DNA from: JABCYV01 sp963696025
Lineage (GTDB): Bacteria > Acidobacteriota > Terriglobia > Terriglobales > Acidobacteriaceae
Assembly: GCA_963696025.1 (NCBI GenBank)
Contig: CAVOII010000004.1
Location: 372,001-436,000, forward strand
DNA length: 64,000 nt
Reading direction: 5' to 3'
The notes below the pieces were generated by a model. That model was not told the origin of the DNA. It ran no database searches and saw only the letters and a program-made list of their open reading frames with translations. This document shows, piece after piece, positions 1-8,742 of this stretch. Both the position numbers and the translations under genes were made by a program. Each line of letters opens with the position of its first letter. The stretch's first letter is position 1.

Positions 1-141
1 GTGCTGAAAATTCCATCCGTCATGATGGGCTTCGGCCTACCTGATGACAACCTGCACGCTCCCAACGAGAAGTTCCATATCCCTAACTTCTATCGCGGGA
101 TTGAATCGATTTGTTTGTTCTTCGAGAAGCTGGGCGGGTAG
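1..141 (+). CDS. M20-family dipeptidase, C-terminal fragment
   Basis: An open frame enters from the left edge and ends at a TAG at 139-141, giving 46 residues. The segment GLPDDNLHAPNEKF followed by IPNFYRG is typical of the C-terminus of M20/M28-type zinc dipeptidases (cytosolic non-specific dipeptidase/carnosinase-like), where the His of the LHAPNE motif is a metal ligand in the family. The catalytic core and the start lie outside the window. The family hydrolyses dipeptides or acylated amino acids in the cytoplasm. The family call rests on one strong motif; substrate specificity cannot be judged. Confidence 0.8.
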   Translation: MLKIPSVMMGFGLPDDNLHAPNEKFHIPNFYRGIESICLFFEKLGG

Positions 142-257
142 GCACGTTTTAGGTGTGTGGCGCGGACACCCTCGTCCGTCCTGGCGAGGAAAGATGGCGA
201 AGATCCTCTGCAGGGCGCTTACGCCCGGTGTGTACTTCCCACGTCTAAAATCGCGCA

Positions 258-472
258 GTGAAGTCAAAGCGCAAGTTCACCGTCGTCATTGAACCTGACG
301 AGCAAGGCTACTACGTCGCCACGGTTCCCGGGATTCGCGGTTGCCATACGCAAGCTAGGAGCTTGGACACGCTGATGAAGCGCGCAGCGAAGTGATCGAG
401 CTGTGCTTAGAAGATGATGATAAGGAGATCGGTTCGCTCGAACTCGTAGGCATTCAACAGATTTCCGTATGA
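258..472 (+). pseudogene. hicB: HicB-type antitoxin, frameshifted
   Basis: Reading from a GTG at 258 gives a HicB N-terminus (KFTVVIEPDEQGYYVATVPGI), the partial RNase-H-like fold of HicB antitoxins. The frame stops at 393-395. A -1 shift near 381-392 restores the expected continuation EVIELCLEDDD and runs to a TGA at 470-472. HicB normally neutralises the HicA mRNA interferase and represses its own operon. The single-base lesion lies in a GC-rich alternating stretch, so decay and a sequencing indel are both possible. The restored end overlaps the hicA start codon, as in intact hic operons. Confidence 0.75.
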
Positions 473-692
473 CGCGGCTCCCCGGCTGAAGGGCAAAGAA
501 GTCGTCCGGATCCTCGAAAGAATCGGCTTTCAAGTCGTTCGAACCCGCGGCCGTCACGTTTTCCTCAGGCACGCGGACGGAAGGGTCACAACTGTCCCGG
601 TGCACTCCGGCGAGACAATTGGTCCCGGTCTTCTTCGGTCCATCCTTCGCGATGCCGAATTGTGTGTCGAGGACTTGTTGGAAGATCTCTGA
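469..692 (+). pseudogene. hicA: HicA-type mRNA interferase toxin, frameshifted
   Basis: The ATG at 469 overlaps the restored hicB stop. It encodes MTRLP and then meets an in-frame TGA. One extra C in the CCCC run at 480-483 would continue into RLKGKEVVRILERIGF, then GRHVFLRHADGR and VPVHSGETIGPGLLRSIL, ending at 690-692. This is the small double-stranded-RNA-binding fold of HicA, including the GxH motif whose His is catalytic in the family. Both members of the pair carry one-base deletions, so the module is inactive as written. If these are homopolymer errors, the locus is a complete HicBA module. Confidence 0.75.
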
Positions 693-1088
693 GTCGTTGC
701 CTTCGATCGCGTCTTGCGCTAGGCTTATCTTGCTCTCGCGGTTCTCCCTTCCTTTCCTCTTTCTTTATCCATTTTCCACGCCCCTGCTGCATTGTGTGTG
801 CAAAATGAGGTGGTTGTGCGTAAGGCCATACCAGATATAGTGTTTTCGTGCTTGACCCGGGCGGGATTTCGCCTTTACAGTAGCTCTAATTTGTGCCTGC
901 CCTGTCCAGCCCTGGGATCATCTTTGTGTGAAATCGGATCGCTATTGTGGCATCGAACCGTAGAGGAACCTGGTTAGTAAATGCGACAGAACACGAGGTC
1001 CTCGTTGGACTCGCTGCCTTCGCTCAGGGCAGGCTCTCGACTTCGCTCGGGATGACAAGGTAAGGAATGTGACCCAAAGGAGTATCCG
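693..1088. other. Intergenic region upstream of smc
   Basis: No convincing gene in 396 bases; the short open frames have no family-like sequence or RBS. It holds a dispersed repeat near 1003-1060 and, just before smc, a clear ribosome binding site AAAGGAG at 1076-1082, six bases from the TTG start. A weak promoter-like pair (TTGACC at 852-857 and TACAGT at 876-881, 18-base spacer) could serve smc. Confidence 0.5.
1003..1060 (+). repeat. Dispersed REP-like repeat
   Basis: The 18 bases at 1022-1039 (GCTCAGGGCAGGCTCTCG) occur again as the exact reverse complement at 62548-62565 inside recN. The adjoining CTTCGCTCGGGATGACA resembles the repeats at 22424-22449 and 54554-54579. CTGCC (1014-1018) and GGCAG can pair as a small hairpin. 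Sequences of this type are scattered in many bacterial genomes as non-coding palindromic elements; the copy number here cannot be judged from one window. Confidence 0.65.
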
Positions 1089-4000
1089 TTGCTCAAACTG
1101 AAAAAGTTGCACGTTCTCGGGTTCAAGTCTTTCTGCGACCGCACCGAGCTAAAGTTTCATGGAGATGGCATCGCGGCCATCATCGGGCCAAACGGTTGCG
1201 GCAAGTCGAATATCGCCGACGCTATCTCCTGGGTGCTCGGCGAGCAATCAGCCAAGACCTTGCGCGGGTCGCGCATGGAGGACGTCATCTTCGCCGGCAC
1301 TCGCGACCGCAAGCCGACCGGCATGGCAGAAGTGTCGCTCACGCTGATCGATCCTGAGGTTTACGGAGGCCCTGACGCCAACGAACCCACCGAGATCGAG
1401 ATTCAAGAGGAAATGCCTGAGGACCTCGGCGATTGGGATGAAGCCGAATTCCGAACCCGGGCCGCCGAAGAGACTGAGCGTCTGACCGAAGAAGCGCAAC
1501 CAGGAAGAGTAGAAGAATTCGCGACGCAGGAGGCTGTGGGGAATGCCCTGTCCGAAGTGGATCCAGACGATGAGCCGATATTTGCTGTGTTCGTGAATCC
1601 GAATCCTCCGGTGCGTCTGGTGTCGCCAACCGTGAGCGGCAGCAACGGGCCGAACGTCGTTCTCAAGATCCGCCGCCGCAAATTCAATCAACAGCAATTC
1701 CGGGCGGGAGAAATCGTGGTCACCCGCCGCTTGTTCCGCTCCGGGGACAGCGAATACCTGCTCAACGGCAGGCTCTGCCGCCTGCGCGATATTCAGGAAT
1801 TGTTCATGGGCACCGGTCTGGGGCCCGAATCCTACGCGCTGATCGAGCAGGGACGCATCGGTCAGATTCTGAGCACCCGTCCAACCGATCGCAGAGCGAT
1901 TATCGAAGAAGCCGCTGGCATCACCAAGTTCAAAACCAAGAAGCGCCTTGCCGAAGCGCGCCTCGAAGATGCCAAGCAAAATCTGGCGCGGGTGAATGAC
2001 ATTTTCGAGGAAGTCACTCGCCAGATGAATTCGCTGAAGCGGCAAGCGTCGAAGGCGGAGCGATATGCCAGGCTGCGCGAAGAAATGCGGGCCAAGCTGC
2101 GTCTGGTGCTGGCCAGTAAGTTTGCCCAGTTGGATCAGGACAGTGCAGCGCTCGACACACAGATTAGCAATATCACCGAGCAGATGCGCCAGCAAATTCA
2201 GAGCATCCAGCAACTCGAAGCGGAGCAGGGCGATCGCACGCAGCGCGGCTATTCGATCGAGACCGAGCTGCGGCAGAACCGCGAGCGGATGAGTCAGATC
2301 AAATTGGACTCAGACCGGGCCCACGCTCAGCGCCGGCATAATGAAGAACGCTGCGCCGAACTGATGGCACGTTCGGCGTCCTCCGAGGCTGAACTGACGC
2401 ACGCGAGACATCGTCTGACCGCCCTCGAGGCGGAACGTGATTCTAACCGCCAGATGCTGGCTTCTGCGGCCTGGGACGTAGGCAGCGCGCAGCAGGAGTT
2501 GACGAGATGCCAGCAGGAGTCTGCGGACGCAGCCAATGCCGTCGCGGAAGCGGAGCGTCAGCAGGAAGAATCCCGTGTGGCCATTATGGAAGTAGTGGCA
2601 GGCGGCTCCAATTTGCGGAACCAGCTCACTCAGTCGGAAGAACGCTTGGCCGCGGTCGATCGTGAGGCGCAGCGTCTGCAAGTGGAATTGTCTACAGCGA
2701 ATTCTCAGGTCGAGACCTTCGGTGGGCAGCGCGGGCAGCTGGCTCTGGAATTTGAAACCGTATCGCAGCGTGTCGCGGGATTGACCGAGGAAATCGTCCA
2801 GACGCGGCAAGCACTTCAATCCAAGCGTCATGAAGAGACCGAAGCCAAGAACCGTTTGGACGGCTTACGAGCCGAGTACGCCACTGCGATTGGCAAGAAG
2901 GGCTCGCTGGAAGCGGTAATCGCTGAACATGGATATTCGACAGAGGCGGTTCGCCGTCTGTTTCAATCGGGAGTGATGCAAGGCGGACTGGCTCCGGCAG
3001 GCGTGCTGGCCGACTTCCTGGAAGTCGAGCCGCGTTACGAGGGTGTGGTCGAAGATTTCCTGCGTGACGAACTGAACTATGTCGTAGTGAAGTCCTGGGA
3101 CGCAGCCGACGAAGGATTGCGCTTGCTCCGCAGCGATGTTGACGGCCGCGCCACTTTTCTGGTTCATCCCGAAGATTCGCAGGCCAAGTTCTCGTTTACT
3201 GTGGATGAGAATGCGCGTCAAGCGTCGCCGGGCCAGTCGATCGTTCCGCTCAAGCATACGATTCGTGTGCTGAATGGGTTCGGGCGATCGTTGGAAGTGA
3301 TCCTCCCCAAGCTGCGCGACGGCTACATCGTACCTGGTCCTGCGATCGGTCGGGAGCTGGCACTGGAGAATCCAGATGCATTTTTCCTTTCGCAGTCCGG
3401 TGAGTGCTTTCACAACGTAACTGTGACCGGCGGCAAGCAGCGGGCCGAGGGTCCGCTGTCTATGAAGCGCGAATTGCGAGAGGTGATCCGCTTACTGGCC
3501 GGACTGGAAGAGGCCCTGCGCCACGAGGAAATGCGAGTGCTGACTCTGGGGCGCGAAATCAAAGACTTCACTTCCCTGCTCGACCGGCTCGAAAGCGAAA
3601 AGCGCGAGTCCGAAAAGCAAGCAATGACCTCGGGTCACCTGTTGCAGCAGCTCGATTCGGAGATGACCCGTGTGAGCGAGCGCTTGCATGCATGCAGCCA
3701 GGAGTTCCAGCGGCTCTTGGCGGAGCGGGCTGAGCAGGAAGAACTGATTAGTAAGCGGCACGCTGAAATGGCGGCAATGGAAGAAAAACGGCTGCAACTG
3801 GAACAAGCGGCAACCAGCGCTCATGAACAGCTAAATGGTCTGCGCGAACGACGCGACCAGGCTGCCCAGAATGCCGGGCAGCATCTGGCGCGAGTGGCCA
3901 CCCTCGAAGAACGCCATCGGGCGGCGACCGCGGTCCTGCACCGGATCGAAGGGTTGGTCGCCGAACTCAATGAGCGCGTAAGTTCTCTCGGCTCGCAGAT

Positions 4001-5000
4001 CGAATACTCGGTTGCGGAGAAGCTGCGGTGTGAGGCCGAGAACCAGCAAATCGCCGGCCAACTGGTCGATCTCGAAGCCGAACGAAATGCCAGCGAGGTG
4101 CGCGACGGCTTGCTGCAATTCGAATCGGAACAGGTACGTGCTCGCATTACAGAAGTCGACGAAGCTCTGCGGCATGCGCGCCAGCTTCTGGATCAAGCCC
4201 GCGACCGCCGGGCAGAACTTTCGGCGGCGGTGGCAAAGCTGCAGTCCGATGCCCAATACATGGCTGAGACCTGCCTGAACGAGCTCGGCGTGCAGCGACA
4301 GGAACTATTGTCGGATAGCAGTATCGGGATCACCATCGGCGAGCAGCTTATAGTTGAAGATCAGATCTATCACGAAATGCGGAGCCGCCTCGACGCCATG
4401 GGGCCGGTCAACATGATGGCACTGGAAGAGTACAAAGAAACCTCCGAGCGCCACGCCTTCCTCGACACGCAGCGGAAGGACTTGCTTGATTCCATCGAGA
4501 ACACGCAGGCTACCATTCAAGAGATCGACACTTTCTCGCGGCAAAAGTTTGAGGAAGCTTTCCACCAGATCAATGACAACTTCCAGGGAACGTTTCGCAA
4601 GCTCTTCGGCGGCGGCAATGCGTTCATGCGCCTTACGGATGGGCAGAATAGCGCCGAGAGCGGCATCGATGTGGTGGCCTCACCGCCGGGCAAGAAGCTG
4701 CAAAATGTCTTGCTGCTTTCGGGTGGCGAAAAGGCATTGACGGCGCTCGCCCTGCTGGTGGGCATATTCCAATATCAGCCCAGCCCATTCTGCATCCTCG
4801 ACGAGGTAGACGCCCCGCTCGACGAAGCTAACATCGGGCGCTTCACGGAATTGGTGAAAGAGATGAGCGTACAAACCCAGTTCGTGCTCATCACCCACAG
4901 CAAAAAGACGATGAGCATCGCACCTGTGCTTTATGGCGTAACCATGCAGGAGCCCGGCGTTTCGAAACTGGTTTCCGTACGCTTTGGGGCGACAGCGTAA
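1089..5000 (+). CDS. smc: Chromosome segregation ATPase SMC
   Basis: A 1303-residue SMC protein, the core of the condensin-like complex with ScpA/ScpB that organises the chromosome. Visible: Walker A GPNGCGKSN (about 33-41), long coiled coils, a central hinge (about 620-770), the ABC signature LSGGEKALTALALL (about 1210) and Walker B FCILDEVDAPLDEAN (about 1235). The start is a TTG at 1089, six bases after AAAGGAG; it gives the usual N-terminus LKKLHVLGFKSF. About 110 acidic residues (roughly 93-206) are inserted in the N-terminal head between SLTLIDPE and GEIVVTRRLF, which makes the protein longer than the usual ~1180 residues. It is transcribed alone; purC follows with its own promoter. Confidence 0.97.
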   Translation: MLKLKKLHVLGFKSFCDRTELKFHGDGIAAIIGPNGCGKSNIADAISWVLGEQSAKTLRGSRMEDVIFAGTRDRKPTGMAEVSLTLIDPEVYGGPDANEPTEIEIQEEMPEDLGDWDEAEFRTRAAEETERLTEEAQPGRVEEFATQEAVGNALSEVDPDDEPIFAVFVNPNPPVRLVSPTVSGSNGPNVVLKIRRRKFNQQQFRAGEIVVTRRLFRSGDSEYLLNGRLCRLRDIQELFMGTGLGPESYALIEQGRIGQILSTRPTDRRAIIEEAAGITKFKTKKRLAEARLEDAKQNLARVNDIFEEVTRQMNSLKRQASKAERYARLREEMRAKLRLVLASKFAQLDQDSAALDTQISNITEQMRQQIQSIQQLEAEQGDRTQRGYSIETELRQNRERMSQIKLDSDRAHAQRRHNEERCAELMARSASSEAELTHARHRLTALEAERDSNRQMLASAAWDVGSAQQELTRCQQESADAANAVAEAERQQEESRVAIMEVVAGGSNLRNQLTQSEERLAAVDREAQRLQVELSTANSQVETFGGQRGQLALEFETVSQRVAGLTEEIVQTRQALQSKRHEETEAKNRLDGLRAEYATAIGKKGSLEAVIAEHGYSTEAVRRLFQSGVMQGGLAPAGVLADFLEVEPRYEGVVEDFLRDELNYVVVKSWDAADEGLRLLRSDVDGRATFLVHPEDSQAKFSFTVDENARQASPGQSIVPLKHTIRVLNGFGRSLEVILPKLRDGYIVPGPAIGRELALENPDAFFLSQSGECFHNVTVTGGKQRAEGPLSMKRELREVIRLLAGLEEALRHEEMRVLTLGREIKDFTSLLDRLESEKRESEKQAMTSGHLLQQLDSEMTRVSERLHACSQEFQRLLAERAEQEELISKRHAEMAAMEEKRLQLEQAATSAHEQLNGLRERRDQAAQNAGQHLARVATLEERHRAATAVLHRIEGLVAELNERVSSLGSQIEYSVAEKLRCEAENQQIAGQLVDLEAERNASEVRDGLLQFESEQVRARITEVDEALRHARQLLDQARDRRAELSAAVAKLQSDAQYMAETCLNELGVQRQELLSDSSIGITIGEQLIVEDQIYHEMRSRLDAMGPVNMMALEEYKETSERHAFLDTQRKDLLDSIENTQATIQEIDTFSRQKFEEAFHQINDNFQGTFRKLFGGGNAFMRLTDGQNSAESGIDVVASPPGKKLQNVLLLSGGEKALTALALLVGIFQYQPSPFCILDEVDAPLDEANIGRFTELVKEMSVQTQFVLITHSKKTMSIAPVLYGVTMQEPGVSKLVSVRFGATA

Positions 5001-5197
5001 GATTCCGCGGGGACGCACGCCGACACGCCTCCATTGTTTGTTTTCGGCTTCGCGTTTATCCTCCTGTTGTCCTCAGTTTTTCCACAAACGCGGACACGGA
5101 AAGCCTTACCAGTCAATCGATCCACCGACCTTTAAACCTGTCAATCTTTTTGCGGTTCATGGTGGTCTCCGCTGGAGCGTAGTTTTCGTTTAAACCG

Positions 5198-5225
5198 TTG
5201 ACAAATATTTTTGAAAGGCTAGAAT
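5198..5225 (+). promoter_or_regulatory. Sigma70-type promoter of purC
   Basis: TTGACA at 5198-5203 and TAGAAT at 5220-5225 with a 16-base spacer, about 28 bases before the purC ATG. It lies in an AT-rich stretch that contrasts with its surroundings. No purine riboswitch or PurR-like operator is evident. Confidence 0.65.
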
Positions 5226-5253
5226 ACGCGACGCTTTCTATCTGTAAAATTTC

Positions 5254-6168
5254 ATGATGAACTCTAATCTCCTCGATTCCGTCCTCTTACAAACCGACTT
5301 CCCGGAACTGGAACTTCACGCCAGCGGCAAGGTGCGTGATGTATATCGCTTGGACAGCGAAAGGCTTCTGTTTGTAGCCACCGATCGCATTTCCGCGTTC
5401 GACTACGTGCTGGCCACTGGCATCCCACATAAAGGCCACGTTTTGACGCAGATGTCTCTTTTCTGGTTCGACTTTCTGCGCGATGTGGTGCCCAACCACT
5501 TAATCACAGCCGATGTTGCGCGATATCCTGCGCCTCTGCTTCAGCACGCTGATCAGTTGCGCGGCCGTTCGATGCTGGTGACATGGGCTGACATGGTGCC
5601 GGTTGAATGCGTAGTGCGCGGCTATATCTCAGGATCAGCCTGGAAAGAATACAAAGCCACCGGCGGGGTGTGCGGCATTGGACTTCCGGCCGGTCTGAAG
5701 GAATCAGACCAGTTGCCCGAACCGATCTTTACTCCCGCCACCAAGGCGACTACGGGACACGACGAAAACATTCCGTTTGCCGAGATGACTCGGATTGTGG
5801 GGCCGGAACTGAGCCACCAACTGCGTGACATCAGTTTGAATGTCTATAGGAACGCGGCCGAATACGCCCGACAAAAAGGCATCATCATAGCGGACACCAA
5901 GTTTGAATTTGGGAGAACGGCGAAGGGCATCACCTTGGCGGACGAGGTCCTAACTCCGGATTCTTCTCGTTTCTGGCCGGCAGATAATTATCGACCCGGC
6001 CAGGCTCAAAGTTCATTTGATAAGCAATACGTTCGTGACTACCTGGAGGAGATTCGTTGGAACAAGCGGCCCCCCGCTCCGGCGCTCCCCGCTGAAGTGG
6101 CGCGCCGAACCAGCGAAAAATACCTAGAGGCGTACCGTCAGCTTACGGAACGCGAATTGGATGTATAG
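5254..6168 (+). CDS. purC: SAICAR synthetase
   Basis: A 304-residue phosphoribosylaminoimidazole-succinocarboxamide synthase. It ligates aspartate to CAIR using ATP in de novo purine synthesis. Visible: the N-terminal ASGKVRDVY motif and LLFVATDRISAFD, then VECVVRGYISGSAWKEY and TKFEFG near residue 215, all family hallmarks. The length matches the longer bacterial/fungal-type PurC (about 300) rather than the short ~240-residue form. Two adjacent ATGs begin the frame, with only a weak ribosome binding site. A good promoter lies just upstream. The downstream cvpA-like gene starts 27 bases later, an arrangement reminiscent of the purF-cvpA linkage in other bacteria. Confidence 0.96.
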   Translation: MMNSNLLDSVLLQTDFPELELHASGKVRDVYRLDSERLLFVATDRISAFDYVLATGIPHKGHVLTQMSLFWFDFLRDVVPNHLITADVARYPAPLLQHADQLRGRSMLVTWADMVPVECVVRGYISGSAWKEYKATGGVCGIGLPAGLKESDQLPEPIFTPATKATTGHDENIPFAEMTRIVGPELSHQLRDISLNVYRNAAEYARQKGIIIADTKFEFGRTAKGITLADEVLTPDSSRFWPADNYRPGQAQSSFDKQYVRDYLEEIRWNKRPPAPALPAEVARRTSEKYLEAYRQLTERELDV

Positions 6169-6195
6169 CAGTGATGCCGTCCGTGGGAGAGACCC

Positions 6196-6750
6196 ATGAG
6201 CTTCGCGGACTGGATCATTCTGATTGTTGTTGTGGCCTCGGCGGCCGAGGCTGCCAGATCCGGCTTTTTTCAGGAGGCCTTTCATCTGGCGGGCTTGGTA
6301 GCCGGATATCTGCTGGCGGCGTGGAAATATCGTGAACTAGCGGAATGGTTTGAGAGCTTTTTAAAGTCACCGCCCACGGCCGAGATCATGGCGTTCCTGG
6401 CAATTTTTATTGGTGTCCTGATGGTCGCAGGGGCAGCGGGACGGATCGCGCGCTGGGCCATGAAAGAGTCCGGGCTGAGTATTGTGGACCGCATCTTCGG
6501 AGCAGTGATTGGTGTACTGAAAGGTGGTCTGATTGTGGCGGTCTTGCTAATGAGTATGACGGCCTTCACACCGACCTCAAACTGGTTAGAGAACTCGCAG
6601 TTGGCGCCGTATTTCTTGGTGCTTGGCCGGGCCGCGATCTGGGTAGCTCCCGCCGAACTACGCGCGCGGTTTTACCAGGGAATAGATTTGCTGCATCAGC
6701 AACACGCACCAGGCCGCCCTGGTGCCGGAAGCGGCGCTTTAAGTAGGTAA
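6196..6750 (+). CDS. cvpA: CvpA family membrane protein
   Basis: 184 residues with four predicted membrane segments (about 5-22, 30-46, 63-83, 104-124) and the GLVAGYLLA and GAVIGVLKGGLIV stretches typical of the CvpA/colicin V production family. In other bacteria CvpA influences envelope homeostasis and, historically, colicin V export; its biochemical role is unsettled. GGGAGAG precedes the ATG. It lies 27 bases behind purC on the same strand and is probably cotranscribed. The C-terminus is short and soluble (HQQHAPGRPGAGSG). Confidence 0.85.
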   Translation: MSFADWIILIVVVASAAEAARSGFFQEAFHLAGLVAGYLLAAWKYRELAEWFESFLKSPPTAEIMAFLAIFIGVLMVAGAAGRIARWAMKESGLSIVDRIFGAVIGVLKGGLIVAVLLMSMTAFTPTSNWLENSQLAPYFLVLGRAAIWVAPAELRARFYQGIDLLHQQHAPGRPGAGSGALSR

Positions 6751-6822
6751 GGACGTACGATTGCAGGACTGGCAGCTAGGTAGGCAGCCTTTCACGAAGA
6801 AGGAAAAAGAAAGAGAGACGCC

Positions 6823-7101
6823 GTGAGAGATCAGCTCGAAGCCCTTATCATGCAGATGTACAAGAGCAACATTCTGTACTCCGAGGCCGTGCGGGAATTC
6901 AAGAAGCGGTTCATCCTGACGGTGCTCCAGGAAAACAAGGGCAATCAGTGCCGCGCTGCACGCCAACTTGGAATGCACCGTAATACTCTGAGCAGGACAA
7001 TCTCGGAACTCAAGATAGACGTGCGGCAGCTCCGGGACGGAATCAAGCGTCCGCCGCGCAGCGCCCGCCCATCCACTTATGAGAAAAAGGCCGTGCGCTA
7101 G
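6823..7101 (+). CDS. Small Fis-type helix-turn-helix regulator
   Basis: 92 residues from a GTG start preceded by a purine-rich AGAAGGAAAAAGAAAGAGAG tract. The segment FILTVLQENKGNQCRAARQLGMHRNTLSRTISELKI is a Fis/NtrC-C-terminal type HTH (HTH_8): GNQCRAARQLG is helix two of the domain and HRNTLSRTI the recognition helix. The N-terminal ~30 residues lack a receiver or AAA+ domain, so this is a stand-alone DNA-binding protein like Fis rather than an enhancer-binding activator. The tail is basic (KRPPRSARP). It probably belongs to the purC-cvpA transcription unit. Targets are unknown. Confidence 0.8.
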   Translation: MRDQLEALIMQMYKSNILYSEAVREFKKRFILTVLQENKGNQCRAARQLGMHRNTLSRTISELKIDVRQLRDGIKRPPRSARPSTYEKKAVR

Positions 7102-7182
7102 CCGGAGGGACCGGTTTCATCGCAAAAATTGGGGCAGCCCCGAAGGACTGCCTTACTTGCTTTCCAATCTCTCTCCTTTAGA

Positions 7183-8472
7183 TTACGTAGAAGGTCGTTT
7201 GTGCACCGGCGGTTTCTTCGTGGGCGCGGCCTTGGTCAGTAGCGCTCCCTTCTCCATGGTCATGACAAATGGATTCGGCGTATAAGAAACTGGCGTGCCC
7301 TCAAAGTCTAAGGTGGCGCCTTCTTTCGGCATCAACCTAGCCGGAATCGGTCCCGTCATTGTCAGATTGATGTCCGCCCTTTTGGCCTCAATATCGTCCG
7401 AGCTCGCGGCGATATCAAGCTCGGTCGGGGAGGCTTTCAGCACCGTCCCTTCCATCTGCAGAGGCTTGCCCTTGATCGCGTTCCAAACTTTTTCCGCATC
7501 TTCCGGCTTGCCTTGGGAAAGCACCAGCTCCCATTCCGCAAAAGTCATCTTTTCAGGGGGAGTGTTTTTTACCAGATCCGCAGCCTGTTCCGCCGGGGTG
7601 GGAGGTATGTATTGCTTGATCGCAAAACCTGGGGGTGGCAGTGGTGTGGTCGCCGTTTGCGCCAGCAGTTCGTTCCAGCCTTCCTCGGAGCCGTGATACT
7701 TCACATAACGGCTGTGACCGAATTTCTTGATCTGATCCTTACCAGCGGGATCAGTAACTAGATTGGCGGCGCGAGCAATAAAGAAGAGCCCGTTCACATC
7801 ATCCGGTGGGGTCGCGCTCAGGTAGGCCAAGGCGAGGGGGTACACGTTCTCTACATTTTTGGGGTCGGCTTCAACCGCCGGACGGAGATATTTTTGCGCC
7901 GAAGCGTAATCCTTCAACTGCAGAGAGGAAAAGCCGGCTACGCTGTTCAACAATGCGCTCAATTGGGTCTTTTGCTTCTCGAAATCGGCATCCGAAACGC
8001 CATCCGGCTTCGACATCTTCGGAATCGCCTGCAAGCCCCGCTCGGCATGCTGCTTGGCATCGGCCCATTTTTGAGCTGCACGTTCGTTGTAGGCGAGCAG
8101 TACCAGCGCGCGGGCATTGTTAGGATTGGCAGCCAGTAAGCGGTTGGCGGTGTCTATCACCTTGGCCTGGTTCCCGGCCTGCTGGTAAGCCCCCATCAGT
8201 AATTCCAGAGCGTCTTCCTTCATTACACTGTTGGGATACTGCGCCAGGAATGCCTCCAGGCCACTGATCTTGGCGGCAGCATCTGTCTGTTGCGCTGCGC
8301 CCACATAGGCGTTGTACTCCGCCGGGTCTTTAATCTCTTTCTTCTGCGGCTGTGCTTGTGCAGTGGGCTGTGGTTGTGACGTCGCAGGCGGTGCCTGCCC
8401 GGGTGCCCCTGCCGTTTGACCGGCCGCTATCGCCGAAAGCGCGAGCACAAACGCCACTAGGCTTTTCTTCAT
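7183..8472 (-). CDS. Secreted tetratricopeptide-repeat protein
   Basis: 429 residues. An N-terminal signal peptide (MKKSLVAFVLALSAIAAGQTA) is followed by a Pro/Gln/Ala-rich linker, then TPR-like helices from about 45 to 260 (for example NARALVLLAYNERAAQKWADA and YASAQKYLRPAVEADPKNVE). The C-terminal part, about 290-410, looks beta-rich (PLQMEGTVLKASPTELDI, ARLMPKEGATLDFEGTPVSY) and ends in a basic proline-rich tail. AAGGAG precedes the ATG. It has the look of the periplasmic or surface TPR proteins common in acidobacteria. No catalytic motif is visible and the function is unknown. It is convergent with the Fis-like gene. Confidence 0.75.
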   Translation of the reverse strand: MKKSLVAFVLALSAIAAGQTAGAPGQAPPATSQPQPTAQAQPQKKEIKDPAEYNAYVGAAQQTDAAAKISGLEAFLAQYPNSVMKEDALELLMGAYQQAGNQAKVIDTANRLLAANPNNARALVLLAYNERAAQKWADAKQHAERGLQAIPKMSKPDGVSDADFEKQKTQLSALLNSVAGFSSLQLKDYASAQKYLRPAVEADPKNVENVYPLALAYLSATPPDDVNGLFFIARAANLVTDPAGKDQIKKFGHSRYVKYHGSEEGWNELLAQTATTPLPPPGFAIKQYIPPTPAEQAADLVKNTPPEKMTFAEWELVLSQGKPEDAEKVWNAIKGKPLQMEGTVLKASPTELDIAASSDDIEAKRADINLTMTGPIPARLMPKEGATLDFEGTPVSYTPNPFVMTMEKGALLTKAAPTKKPPVHKRPST

Positions 8473-8742
8473 TCGAATGGCTCCTTGAACTTTTGGGAAT
8501 CAGCGAACGCATTCTACCCCAAGTGCTAACCCCGTCCGCTCACTCAGGTCTTCTCGGAAACTGGGCATCTTCGCCCAACTGACAGGCCGGAAATAACTCC
8601 TGAGGCATCTTGCCAACATCAAGTCAAGCCTGAACTCATTTCCGGTGAGCCGGATTATAAGGATGTACTCCGCCTAAGGCAAGCTTGCTTTACTGCACTC
8701 CCTTTCCCACCTTGTTAAGATGCTAAAAATGGTGACTATGTC

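Noticed and set aside
792..977. Small open frame of 61 codons upstream of smc
   Set aside because: No ribosome binding site and Cys/Leu/Ser-rich sequence without resemblance to a protein family.
1248..2213. Long minus-strand open frame of 321 codons
   Set aside because: Fully inside smc on the opposite strand; no family-like sequence or ribosome binding site. A shadow of high-GC coding sequence.
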